From Fimenecus sp051881415 (GTDB lineage: Bacteria; Bacillota; Clostridia; Oscillospirales; Acutalibacteraceae), in the NCBI GenBank assembly GCA_051881415.1, contig JBJEPV010000053.1, positions 1-14,064 of the forward strand: a DNA stretch of 14,064 bases, read 5' to 3'. Within the stretch, counting starts at the first letter, position 1; each line of letters opens with the position of its first letter. The notes below the pieces were generated by a model. The model searched no databases. It had not been told where the DNA came from and worked only from the letters and a program-made list of their open reading frames with translations. A program made the position numbers and the translations under genes. Of this stretch, positions 6,098 through 11,383 are shown in pieces.

Positions 6098-6376
6098 TCA
6101 CCTCATTATGTTAAAAATCAAGCAGTCAAATACTGCATAACCCGTGACGGCGACCACCGCCGCCCAACTGCACAACTCTGTGCGGCATCTTGTGAGCGCG
6201 AGGCGAATTTCCGCCCGCGTTTTTTGCTGTCTGTGCCCGTCTGTGACCGTTTCGGGTGCGAGTGCATAACTTTTCTTTATCTTTGCAAAAACGCCTAAAA
6301 CAGCCCGCAGGCGAAGAATAAACAACGCTTCGCACAACAGCAGTATGACTTCATACACAAGCCAAAAAATCTTCAC
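6098..6376 (-). CDS. Small two-pass membrane protein
   Basis: 92 residues from GTG 6374-6376, with GGAGGTGA 6 bases upstream (inside the end of the preceding HTH gene). Two hydrophobic segments are visible: residues 4 to about 30 (WLVYEVILLLCEALFI) and about 69-89 (CSWAAVVAVTGYAVFDCLIF). A basic, soluble stretch between them contains several Arg/Lys. This predicts two membrane passes. No family or function is recognised. It sits between a Cro-like HTH gene and the repeat-protein gene at the start of the early operon. A holin role is unlikely from position. Confidence 0.6.
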   Translation of the reverse strand: MKIFWLVYEVILLLCEALFILRLRAVLGVFAKIKKSYALAPETVTDGHRQQKTRAEIRLALTRCRTELCSWAAVVAVTGYAVFDCLIFNIMR

Positions 6377-6382
6377 AACCTG

Positions 6383-6604
6383 TCACCTCCAATTTGGTTT
6401 ATCTTTTATACCAAGTATGTAATCGACTGAACAATTCGATAATTGCGACATACGAATCAATTTGTCAGATGGAATCGGACAACCATTTTTGTAGTTGTAG
6501 TAGGTCTTTCGCGAAATTCCGAGTTGCGAGCAAAATTTCTCTATACTCAACTGGTTGTCTTTCCGAATTTGCTCAATTCGATTCGTTTGGTTCGAGTGAA
6601 TCAC
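6383..6604 (-). CDS. Cro/CI-type (XRE) helix-turn-helix regulator
   Basis: 73 residues from GTG 6602-6604, with AAGGTG 8 bases upstream. The whole protein is one XRE domain: IEQIRKDNQLSIEKFCSQLG, then the recognition-helix region ISRKTYYNYKNG, and the closing helices ending NCSVDYILGI. It is the usual size of a stand-alone phage Cro-like repressor. It lies second in the leftward operon, so it is probably made early and may control the operon or antagonise the lysogeny repressor. Its operator is not identified. Confidence 0.8.
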   Translation of the reverse strand: MIHSNQTNRIEQIRKDNQLSIEKFCSQLGISRKTYYNYKNGCPIPSDKLIRMSQLSNCSVDYILGIKDKPNWR

Positions 6605-6607
6605 TTT

Positions 6608-6865
6608 TTACGCACCTTCTTTCAAATAAGTTTCATTCTGCACGCAGAAATCGTCTAAATTTACATCGAATTTTTCGCGTAGCCACTTTTCAAAATCTTT
6701 ACGGTAGATTTCGTATGTCGGCGTAGCAAGGTCGATAACGATGCCAAACGGATATTTGCCTTGCCGTATTCCCTCACGGATACGCGTCGCGGTTGTCCGC
6801 ACGCCAATAGAACGCAAGACCTGTGCAACCTCTTCCGGCGTCAATGTCGGGGTGTGTTGTAACAT
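6608..6865 (-). CDS. Excisionase-like / small HTH phage protein
   Basis: 85 residues from ATG 6863-6865, chosen over an ATG five codons earlier because GGAGGTG is 8 bases upstream of this one. Sequence LTPEEVAQVLRSIGV-RTTATRIREGIRQGKYPFG, followed by a beta-hairpin-like TYEIYRKDFEKWLREK, resembles the MerR/Xis-like winged helix of phage excisionases and of a common Bacillota prophage HTH family. It is the first gene of the leftward early operon. A role in excision or early regulation is inferred. Confidence 0.65.
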   Translation of the reverse strand: MLQHTPTLTPEEVAQVLRSIGVRTTATRIREGIRQGKYPFGIVIDLATPTYEIYRKDFEKWLREKFDVNLDDFCVQNETYLKEGA

Positions 6866-6881
6866 GATGTTCACCTCCATC

Positions 6882-6910
6882 TTGTTTGCTGTATTTGGTT
6901 ATGGTATAAT
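6882..6910 (+). promoter_or_regulatory. Rightward promoter with extended -10
   Basis: TTGTTT (6882-6887), 17-base spacer, TATAAT (6905-6910) preceded by TGG, forming an extended -10 (TG-n-TATAAT). It points into the AT-rich membrane-protein gene at 6937. Its presence lets that gene be expressed in the lysogen independently of the leftward early operon. Confidence 0.55.
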
Positions 6911-6936
6911 TTTGTAAAGAAAGGATTTGATTTGTT

Positions 6937-7368
6937 TTGAAATATCTTTTATTTGCCTTTTTAATTGCGTTTTTGTATCGATTAACAAAAAATATATTTG
7001 GCTTTATTAGAGCAAAATTTTATTTAAGTATTTGGCAGGGAAATTTTGAACCATCAACCGAAGCAAAACCGACAATAATTAAAATCATCCAACAAGCAAA
7101 CGAATATAATTTAGGATGCAGTAAAAATGATTTACAAGAAGCAAAAGGGATATTTTTATCACAAATCAAAGAGAATTTCAGTATATTTTTTTGGGTAGAA
7201 GAAATTTGGTTTTTACCGAGCAGATTGTTAAACGGGCTCGGAATAAATACACACCGAAAATCTCATAAGTTTTTGGAATATTTACTCAGTTCCATCGGTT
7301 GGTCTATTTGCTTTGTCATCAGCCTCTTTAGTGATGAAATCAAATCTTTCTTGCTTTCGCTTTTCTAA
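6937..7368 (+). CDS. AT-rich membrane protein, possible lysogenic-conversion (moron) gene
   Basis: 143 residues from TTG 6937-6939, with AAAGGA 11-12 bases upstream and an extended -10 promoter just before. A hydrophobic N-terminal segment (residues 3-15, YLLFAFLIAFLYR) and a C-terminal hydrophobic stretch (IGWSICFVISLF) flank a soluble, Lys/Asn/Ile-rich middle, predicting two membrane anchors. Base composition is clearly more AT-rich than the neighbouring phage genes. It runs against the early operon, within the immunity region. No family is recognised. An independently promoted membrane gene at this site would fit superinfection exclusion, but that is inference. Confidence 0.55.
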   Translation: MKYLLFAFLIAFLYRLTKNIFGFIRAKFYLSIWQGNFEPSTEAKPTIIKIIQQANEYNLGCSKNDLQEAKGIFLSQIKENFSIFFWVEEIWFLPSRLLNGLGINTHRKSHKFLEYLLSSIGWSICFVISLFSDEIKSFLLSLF

Positions 7369-7464
7369 ATCGTTGATTTGATTTTGCACATCGACTTGGA
7401 AAGCACTCAAAATGCCATACAGAATCGTTAGCGCAATCATCCAAATCAAGAAAACCTTTTCCAT
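7282..7464 (-). CDS. Small single-pass membrane protein with coiled-coil tail
   Basis: 60 residues, ATG 7462-7464, with GGGAGG 6 bases upstream, a strong site that argues for real translation. Residues 4-22 (VFLIWMIALTILYGILSAF) form one transmembrane helix. The remainder (VQNQINDLEKRKQERFDF) is charged and heptad-like, probably a cytoplasmic coiled coil. The gene follows the Cro-like gene at 7503 and overlaps the 3' end of the rightward membrane-protein gene by 87 bp tail to tail. The function is unknown. Confidence 0.6.
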   Translation of the reverse strand: MEKVFLIWMIALTILYGILSAFQVDVQNQINDLEKRKQERFDFITKEADDKANRPTDGTE

Positions 7465-7495
7465 ACTTTACCTCCCGTACGAATTAACGCTGTTT

Positions 7496-7511
7496 CTCGC
7501 ATTTATGCGAG
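7496..7511. promoter_or_regulatory. Operator-like palindrome over the stop codon of the Cro-like gene
   Basis: CTCGCAT-TT-ATGCGAG, a 7-bp perfect dyad. Its reverse complement is the same core sequence as the dyad in the leftward promoter (7745-7762), centre to centre 250 bp away. It lies between the Cro-like gene and the small membrane gene at 7282, so it may control the latter or act with the distal site by looping. Confidence 0.65.
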
Positions 7512-7718
7512 TTCGTTGGCAAAAAAAATATCGTTTGTCTCCTCTTTGGTAAGTTGCAATTTTTTACAAATTTGTTCAGCTTCACCAATAGAGAAGGATT
7601 GCGAAAATTTGCGCTTCCTATACCATGTGCTCTCATTTATACTCAAACATTTTGCCATTTCGGAAACAGAGATATTTTTCTCTTTCATTTTTTCTTCTAA
7701 CAACTGCATATTTACCAT
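7503..7718 (-). CDS. Cro-like HTH regulator divergent from the repressor
   Basis: 71 residues from ATG 7716-7718, with GGAGG 8 bases upstream. The apparent earlier in-frame start would be ATT and is rejected. An XRE-like fold is visible: LLEEKMKEKNISVSEMAKCLSINESTWYRKRK with the recognition helix at INESTWYRKR, then the helix EAEQICKKLQLTKEETNDIF. Position and divergence from the CI-type gene make it the Cro counterpart. A perfect 18-bp palindrome lies in its promoter and a close copy overlaps its own stop codon (ELA-stop), so it may be controlled at both ends. Confidence 0.75.
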   Translation of the reverse strand: MVNMQLLEEKMKEKNISVSEMAKCLSINESTWYRKRKFSQSFSIGEAEQICKKLQLTKEETNDIFFANELA

Positions 7719-7739
7719 TGCAATCACCTCCTTGGTTGC

Positions 7740-7768
7740 ATTTTACTCGCATAAATGCGAGTTGTCAA
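7740..7768 (-). promoter_or_regulatory. Leftward early promoter with an operator in its spacer
   Basis: TTGACA (minus strand, 7763-7768) and TAAAAT (7740-7745) are separated by 17 bases. That spacer (7746-7762) is almost entirely the palindrome ACTCGCAT-AA-ATGCGAGT (7745-7762, 8-bp arms). A protein bound there would block RNA polymerase directly. It drives the Cro-like gene at 7503. Confidence 0.8.
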
Positions 7769-7777
7769 TACTTTTTT

Positions 7778-7837
7778 CGCATTTTTGCAAAAATATTTTG
7801 ATTTGCGCTTGCATTTTTGCAAAACAAGCGTTATAAT
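7778..7837 (+). promoter_or_regulatory. Repressor-maintenance promoter with two operator-like sites
   Basis: TTGCAT (7809-7814), 17-base spacer, TATAAT (7832-7837) precede the CI-type gene, which has GAGGTGAG before its ATG. GCATTTTTGC occurs at 7779-7788 and again at 7811-7820, the second overlapping the -35. Both share the GCA-N4-TGC core of the palindromes at 7496 and 7745. The centres of the three promoter-region sites are 30 and 32 bp apart, about three helical turns each. An outer dyad CGCTTG/CAAGCG (7806-7811, 7825-7830) surrounds the last site. Confidence 0.65.
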
Positions 7838-7857
7838 CATCACATCGAGGTGAGAAT

Positions 7858-8502
7858 ATGGAAATATACGAGCGCGTAAAATTGCGCAGGAAAGAAATTG
7901 GTTTATCTGCAGAAACGGTTGCCGAAAAATTAGGGGTTTCTCCTGCGACCATTTACAGATATGAAAATAATGACATTAAAAAATTCCCAACAGATATATT
8001 AGAACCGTTAGCAAAGGTGCTCCGCACAACGCCTGCATATCTGTTGGGTATTGAAAGCGATAATTTAAAATCCCCTGAAATCTCCACTGACACAGTAACT
8101 TTCCCTGTTATCGGCTCAATCGCCGCGGGGTATGATGAAATCGCTGTGGAAGATTGGAGTGGGGAAACAGTCGAAATTCCGATTTCTTATTTAAACGGAC
8201 GCCAAAAAGACGAGTTTTTCGTACTCTCTGTACACGGCGATTCCATGTACCCGCTGTATATGGACGGGGATAAGGTGTTGGTATTAAAGCAATCCACCCT
8301 TGACCGCAGCGGCGACATCGGGGCAATCCTCTATGACGGGGAGAGCGCCACCCTAAAAAAAGTCGAATATGTCACAGGCGAGGATTGGATGCGATTGGTA
8401 CCGATAAACCCCGAATTCAAACCGCACGAAATTCACGGTGCAGATTTGGAAGAATGCCGCGTTCTCGGTGTGCCGCGCTTGTTAATTCGGGAAATTGTGT
8501 GA
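7858..8502 (+). CDS. CI/LexA-type self-cleaving phage repressor (HTH + S24 peptidase)
   Basis: 214 residues, ATG 7858 behind GAGGTGAG. Residues 4-65 are an XRE HTH domain (recognition helix near SPATIYRYENN). Residues about 80-214 are an S24 peptidase domain with Ala90-Gly91 in SIAAGYDE as the self-cleavage site, S129 in HGDSMYP as nucleophile and K167 in TLKKVEY as general base. All elements needed for RecA-stimulated self-cleavage are present, so this prophage should be SOS-inducible. It is divergent from the Cro-like gene, and the shared GCA-N4-TGC sites between them are its probable operators. No terminator is visible after it. Confidence 0.92.
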   Translation: MEIYERVKLRRKEIGLSAETVAEKLGVSPATIYRYENNDIKKFPTDILEPLAKVLRTTPAYLLGIESDNLKSPEISTDTVTFPVIGSIAAGYDEIAVEDWSGETVEIPISYLNGRQKDEFFVLSVHGDSMYPLYMDGDKVLVLKQSTLDRSGDIGAILYDGESATLKKVEYVTGEDWMRLVPINPEFKPHEIHGADLEECRVLGVPRLLIREIV

Positions 8503-8595
8503 ATGAATGTATAAATTTTAGTTGAAAATATATAGAGTTTCGCTTTTAAAAATGTGTGTAAAATGCACAAAAGTGTTAAAATTCCCGAAAAAATG

Positions 8596-8623
8596 TTGAC
8601 TTTTTTCCGTAAATGGGCATAAT
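8596..8623 (+). promoter_or_regulatory. Promoter for the leader RNA and NYN gene
   Basis: TTGACT (8596-8601) and CATAAT (8618-8623) have a 16-base spacer; TAATAT at 8620-8625 with an 18-base spacer is an equivalent reading. Transcription would start at about 8630, at the base of the first leader hairpin. The spacer contains ATGGGC, also found in the downstream stem at 8707-8712. Confidence 0.6.
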
Positions 8624-8629
8624 ATATAG

Positions 8630-8721
8630 TGTAATCCCGATGTGATTACAATTGTATTTTTGCCCATAGCAAGTAGTTCTCCCACCATACGGGATGTAAC
8701 GAAGCTATGGGCTTTTATTTT
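8630..8721 (+). ncRNA. Structured leader RNA with terminator-like hairpin before the NYN gene
   Basis: The expected transcript begins with a perfect 7-bp hairpin, TGTAATC (8630-8636) and GATTACA (8644-8650). It ends with a long hairpin, GCCCATAGC (8662-8670) with GCTATGGGC (8704-8712), then TTTTATTTT (8713-8721). Inside this stem GTT/AAC (8676-8678, 8698-8700) and TCCC/GGGA (8680-8683, 8691-8694) pair further, with loop ACCATAC. The order promoter, structured RNA, terminator, ribosome binding site, nuclease gene resembles type III toxin-antitoxin operons or transcription attenuation. I do not recognise the sequence as a known RNA family. Confidence 0.55.
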
Positions 8722-8738
8722 GAAAGGAAGTTTGTTCA

Positions 8739-9431
8739 ATGCCATCGGAATCGTCATCCAAAAGCATAACAAAATTTGATGTTAAAACCGCTATCCTTGT
8801 TGATGGAGCATTCTATCGAAAAAGAGCGCAGTACCTTGCTAAAAGTAAATCTCCAAAAGACAGAGCAAATGAACTTGAACGGTACTGTTTAGACCATCTT
8901 CACGATAAATATGAAAACCGATATTTATATAGAATATTCTATTATGATTGTCCACCGATACAATCCGGAAAAAATATTTACCACCCTTTTTTAAAAAAAT
9001 CTGTTAATCTCGGAACAAGTGAAATGGGACAGTGGATGCAAGAATTTTTAGACGAATTGAAACATAGAAGAAAATTTGCATTGCGATTAGGTAAATTGAG
9101 CGATATAAACATAAATTATAATTTAAAGCCAGAGGTTACAAAGGAACTTCTTTGTTCATCCAAAAAGATGGAAGACTTAACTGAAAATGATTTCCGGTTG
9201 AATATTGTGCAAAAAGGTGTGGATATGCGTATCGGCGTTGACATATCGTCAATGGCATTTAAAAAACAAGTGAATCAAATTATACTTATCGCAGGGGACA
9301 GCGATTTTGTTCCAGCGGCAAAGTTAGCGCGCCGAGAAGGGATTGACTTTATACTCGACCCTATGGGGAACCATATCCCTGACGATTTATTTGAACACAT
9401 AGACGGCGTACGCTCACAGCATTTACGCTGA
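8739..9431 (+). CDS. NYN-domain ribonuclease (LabA/DUF88-like)
   Basis: 230 residues, ATG 8739 with AAAGGAAG about 8 bases upstream. It has a PIN-like NYN fold: D22 in AILVDGAFY starts the domain, D162 and D168 lie in KGVDMRIGVDISSMAF, and D187 and D189 in LIAGDSDFVPAAKLARREG form the acidic metal site. A ~90-residue insertion (about 65-155) separates the first strand from the core. All catalytic acids are present, so RNase activity is likely. Composition is more AT-rich than the integrase. It lies between the repressor and integrase, a usual site for accessory genes, and is preceded by a structured leader RNA. Roles in phage defence, toxin-antitoxin or RNA processing are inference. Confidence 0.8.
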   Translation: MPSESSSKSITKFDVKTAILVDGAFYRKRAQYLAKSKSPKDRANELERYCLDHLHDKYENRYLYRIFYYDCPPIQSGKNIYHPFLKKSVNLGTSEMGQWMQEFLDELKHRRKFALRLGKLSDININYNLKPEVTKELLCSSKKMEDLTENDFRLNIVQKGVDMRIGVDISSMAFKKQVNQIILIAGDSDFVPAAKLARREGIDFILDPMGNHIPDDLFEHIDGVRSQHLR

Positions 9432-9446
9432 TTTTTTTACTTACAT

Positions 9447-9527
9447 AAAAAACCGTCCGTCTGCTGGAACAGACGAACGGCTATACAGTTCGGCGAGGGT
9501 GTTGCCGAACCGGCTCTCTAAAGCGGT
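9447..9527 (-). ncRNA. Candidate ~80-nt small RNA between NYN and integrase genes
   Basis: A minus-strand promoter (9531-9559) is followed by a structured segment and a rho-independent terminator. CCGTTCGTCTG-type and CAGACGGACGG-type arms (9453-9463 and 9470-9480, one mismatch) are followed on the minus strand by six T (9447-9452). Before the terminator GTTCGGC (9488-9494) pairs with GCCGAAC (9504-9510), and an exclusive alternative pairs GAACCG (9507-9512) with CGGTTC (9524-9529). There is no start codon or ORF. The gene converges on NYN and diverges from the integrase. Expression and target are unknown. Confidence 0.55.
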
Positions 9528-9530
9528 TCT

Positions 9531-9559
9531 ATTGTATCACTCCCGAGCTGAAAAATCAA
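9531..9559 (-). promoter_or_regulatory. Leftward promoter of the small RNA
   Basis: On the minus strand TTGATT (9554-9559), 17 bases, TACAAT (9531-9536) preceded by TGA, giving an extended -10. The promoter lies wholly inside the integrase leader and its -10 overlaps one arm of the inverted repeat that reaches the integrase ribosome binding site. Confidence 0.6.
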
Positions 9560-9593
9560 GCCCGGGCATTTTTATGCCCAAAAAGGAGTGATA
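9535..9593 (+). promoter_or_regulatory. Inverted repeat that can hide the integrase ribosome binding site
   Basis: TATCACTCC (9535-9543) is the perfect reverse complement of GGAGTGATA (9585-9593), which contains the integrase GGAG, 7 bases before ATG 9596. Between them GGGCAT (9564-9569) pairs with ATGCCC (9574-9579). In a read-through transcript this would fold into a branched hairpin blocking translation. It may alternatively be a DNA operator. Confidence 0.55.
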
Positions 9594-9595
9594 GT

Positions 9596-10777
9596 ATGCT
9601 TTGCAAAAAATGTAAAAAGGAAATCCCGCAAGACGCTCTATTCTGCCCTTGGTGCGGTAGAAAGCAAGCAAATGACGCGCGTCGGCTGAAACGCGCAAAC
9701 GGGACAGGCTCTGTTTACAAATTAGGCGGAAAACGAAAAAAGCCGTGGGCGGCCGCGGTATCCGGCGAAAAAGGAGAGCGCATATTTCTCGGCACATTCT
9801 TAACCGAAACCGAAGCAAAGCGCGCCGTAGAATCCGCGCAAGTGAACGGTGTCAGCACAAAGCACACTTACACGCTCCAGACGCTATATGACGAGTGGTC
9901 GCAAGTACACTATCGCGGGTTATCCGCTTCGGGCGAACAGGGATATAAAACGGCATGGCGGTATTTGCAACCGATTGCAAATATGAAAGTGCGCGAACTA
10001 CGCACCGTGCATTTTCAGGACTGCATTGACGAATGTGCCCAGCAATTCTCCCGCGCACAATGCGAAAAAATCAAGCAGTTGGCAAGTCAACTTTGCAAAA
10101 AAGCGATGGAATATGATTTGCTGAATAAGAACTATGCACAGTTCCTCGTCCTACCGAAGCCAACCGCAGCCGAACGCGAGATTTTCACCTCTGATGAAAT
10201 CGATTTATTAAAAGCACACGACAGCGACAACCGCGCCCGTATTATTCTCACGCTGATTTATACGGGATTTCGACCGAACGAGTTGCTTTCCGTAAAGGTT
10301 GGTGATGTCGATTTAAAACAGGGATATATCATTGGCGGCAGTAAAACCGACGCGGGTCTAAACAGAAAAATCCCGATTTTGCCGTGCATTCGGCCGTACA
10401 TTGAAGAATGGATGCACACCGACGGAAAAATCGTATCGATTGACGAACGCGCTGAACGCTATTTGATTACAAACTGTGCCGGCAAACGGTTAGATTTAAA
10501 GAATTTCCGTTCTCGGCAGTTCTATCCTTTACTTGTAGAACTCGGAATATTGGAGTGGTCGGACAAAGAACACAAATGCTTTTCAAAGGATAACCCGCCG
10601 CGCTTAACGCCGTATTGTACACGGCACACCTTCGCATCGCTTGCCACGGCGGCGAACATCAAGCCAGAAATTTTGCAACAGTTAATGGGTCACGAGGACT
10701 ATGCGACCACCGTAAATTATTACGAGCATTTCAACTTCGACGAATTGCAGACCGAAATCGGCAAACTGCAAGCGTAA
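9596..10777 (+). CDS. int: Tyrosine site-specific integrase with N-terminal zinc ribbon
   Basis: 393 residues, ATG 9596 with AAGGAG 7 bases upstream. An N-terminal zinc ribbon (C3-x2-C6 and C17-x2-C20 in CPWCG) precedes an arm-binding domain (about 35-80, starting NGTGSVYK), a SAM-like core-binding domain (about 92-190) and the catalytic domain. Catalytic residues: R226 (TGFRPNEL), K250, R343 (PYCTRHTF, where Y340 replaces the usual His), H366 (LMGHEDYATT) and nucleophile Y375. It inserts and excises the element at the adjacent tRNA-Thr. The zinc ribbon fused to the integrase is uncommon. The gene reads towards the tRNA, as expected for the attachment-site end. Confidence 0.93.
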   Translation: MLCKKCKKEIPQDALFCPWCGRKQANDARRLKRANGTGSVYKLGGKRKKPWAAAVSGEKGERIFLGTFLTETEAKRAVESAQVNGVSTKHTYTLQTLYDEWSQVHYRGLSASGEQGYKTAWRYLQPIANMKVRELRTVHFQDCIDECAQQFSRAQCEKIKQLASQLCKKAMEYDLLNKNYAQFLVLPKPTAAEREIFTSDEIDLLKAHDSDNRARIILTLIYTGFRPNELLSVKVGDVDLKQGYIIGGSKTDAGLNRKIPILPCIRPYIEEWMHTDGKIVSIDERAERYLITNCAGKRLDLKNFRSRQFYPLLVELGILEWSDKEHKCFSKDNPPRLTPYCTRHTFASLATAANIKPEILQQLMGHEDYATTVNYYEHFNFDELQTEIGKLQA

Positions 10778-10801
10778 TACCAACCGATTTTCCCGCAAAA
10801 T

Positions 10802-10825
10802 TTGTTAGCAACCTTGTTAGCAACC
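10802..10825. repeat. Tandem 12-bp repeats, probable integrase arm-type sites
   Basis: TTGTTAGCAACC occurs twice back to back (10802-10813, 10814-10825), just after the integrase stop and about 120 bp from the 3' end of tRNA-Thr. Paired direct repeats at this distance from a tRNA attachment site are typical arm-binding sites for the integrase N-terminal domain. Confidence 0.65.
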
Positions 10826-10900
10826 GAAAAAAATTGTCCTGTTTTTTCGTCGATTTTTACGAAAAGTCGCATTTTAAGTGAGACAAAAACAGAAACAAAA

Positions 10901-10942
10901 AAAACCGCTGAAACCCGTAAAATCAAGGGTTTCAGCGGTTTT
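10901..10942. terminator. Bidirectional terminator between integrase and tRNA-Thr
   Basis: AAAACCGCTGAAACCC (10901-10916) and GGGTTTCAGCGGTTTT (10927-10942) are perfect 16-bp arms with a 10-base loop. The minus strand continues with eight T in all, giving a strong terminator for the tRNA transcript, four bases beyond its CCA. On the plus strand a shorter T run could end the integrase transcript. Confidence 0.85.
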
Positions 10943-10946
10943 ATTA

Positions 10947-11022
10947 TGGAGCTGCTAAGCAGATTCGAACTGCTGACCTCATCCTTACCAAGGATGTGCT
11001 CTACCACCTGAGCCATAGCAGC
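10947..11022 (-). tRNA. tRNA-Thr (anticodon GGT), element attachment site
   Basis: A complete 76-nt cloverleaf on the minus strand. The acceptor GCTGCTA pairs with TAGCAGC, the D stem is GCTC/GAGC, the anticodon stem CATCC/GGATG encloses loop TTGGTAA with anticodon GGT, and the T stem AGCAG/CTGCT encloses TTCGAAT. Discriminator T and encoded CCA follow. It reads ACC/ACT codons. Its 3' end faces the integrase, making it the likely attB/attR. The duplicated 3' segment at the other end of the element lies outside the window. Confidence 0.93.
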
Positions 11023-11048
11023 ATACGCGCTTTTCAGCGGCAGAGATT

Positions 11049-11077
11049 ATTATACAAATAAAGTCTGCTTTTGTCAA
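11049..11077 (-). promoter_or_regulatory. Consensus promoter of tRNA-Thr
   Basis: On the minus strand TTGACA (11072-11077), 17 bases, TATAAT (11049-11054): a perfect consensus match. Transcription should start near 11042, about 20 bases before the tRNA. Confidence 0.88.
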
Positions 11078-11383
11078 TCCTTTTTTTGCGGTTTCTTGAT
11101 TTTTTCGCGGTCGATGCTTGCAAAACAACTTATCCGCCAATTGGGTTCTGCCGCCCGTCGGGATAAATCGGCAAAATTTGTTCACCCTATTTTTGTGCGA
11201 ATTTCACGGGGAGAAACCCGCCTGTGTGGGCAAAGTTTGTGCGAAACGGGTCTTGCAACACGCCTTGAAAAAGTGTATAATTATTCCATAAATGCTATAT
11301 TGCGGTATTTTGCGTCCGCATTCCGTATTTTTTGCATAGATGAACCGCATTTTTCTTTTGTGATGGAAGTGGAGGACTAAGAC
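11078..11383 (+). promoter_or_regulatory. Intergenic region with promoter for the PHP gene
   Basis: About 300 bases with no convincing gene. TTGCAA (11253-11258), 17 bases, TATAAT (11276-11281) form a good promoter for the downstream PHP gene, leaving a leader of about 95 bases. Short GC-rich self-complementary stretches occur near 11208-11250 but no clear RNA family or riboswitch is recognised. Confidence 0.55.

Noticed and set aside
5676..6140. Long plus-strand frame of 154 codons antisense to the repeat-protein gene
   Set aside because: It reflects the repeats read on the other strand, has no ribosome binding site and matches no family.
6866..6935. Leftward promoter for the early operon, for example TTTACA near 6912
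   Set aside because: TTTACA is a fair -35, but no convincing -10 stands at 16-18 bases. The early operon promoter could be here or upstream at 7740, so it is not called.
8630..8721. Retron or reverse-transcriptase-type ncRNA
   Set aside because: No reverse transcriptase gene is in the window; the adjacent gene is clearly an NYN-family nuclease.
8518..8772. Minus-strand frame of 84 codons across the NYN leader
   Set aside because: It has no ribosome binding site and its sequence follows from the hairpins and T tracts of the plus-strand leader.
10720..11016. Minus-strand open frame across the terminator and tRNA-Thr
   Set aside because: It overlaps the tRNA and a perfect terminator hairpin; it is a chance frame.
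11096..11380. Plus-strand open frame of 94 codons between the tRNA and the PHP gene
   Set aside because: It has no ribosome binding site, its content is not protein-like, and it runs through the PHP promoter.
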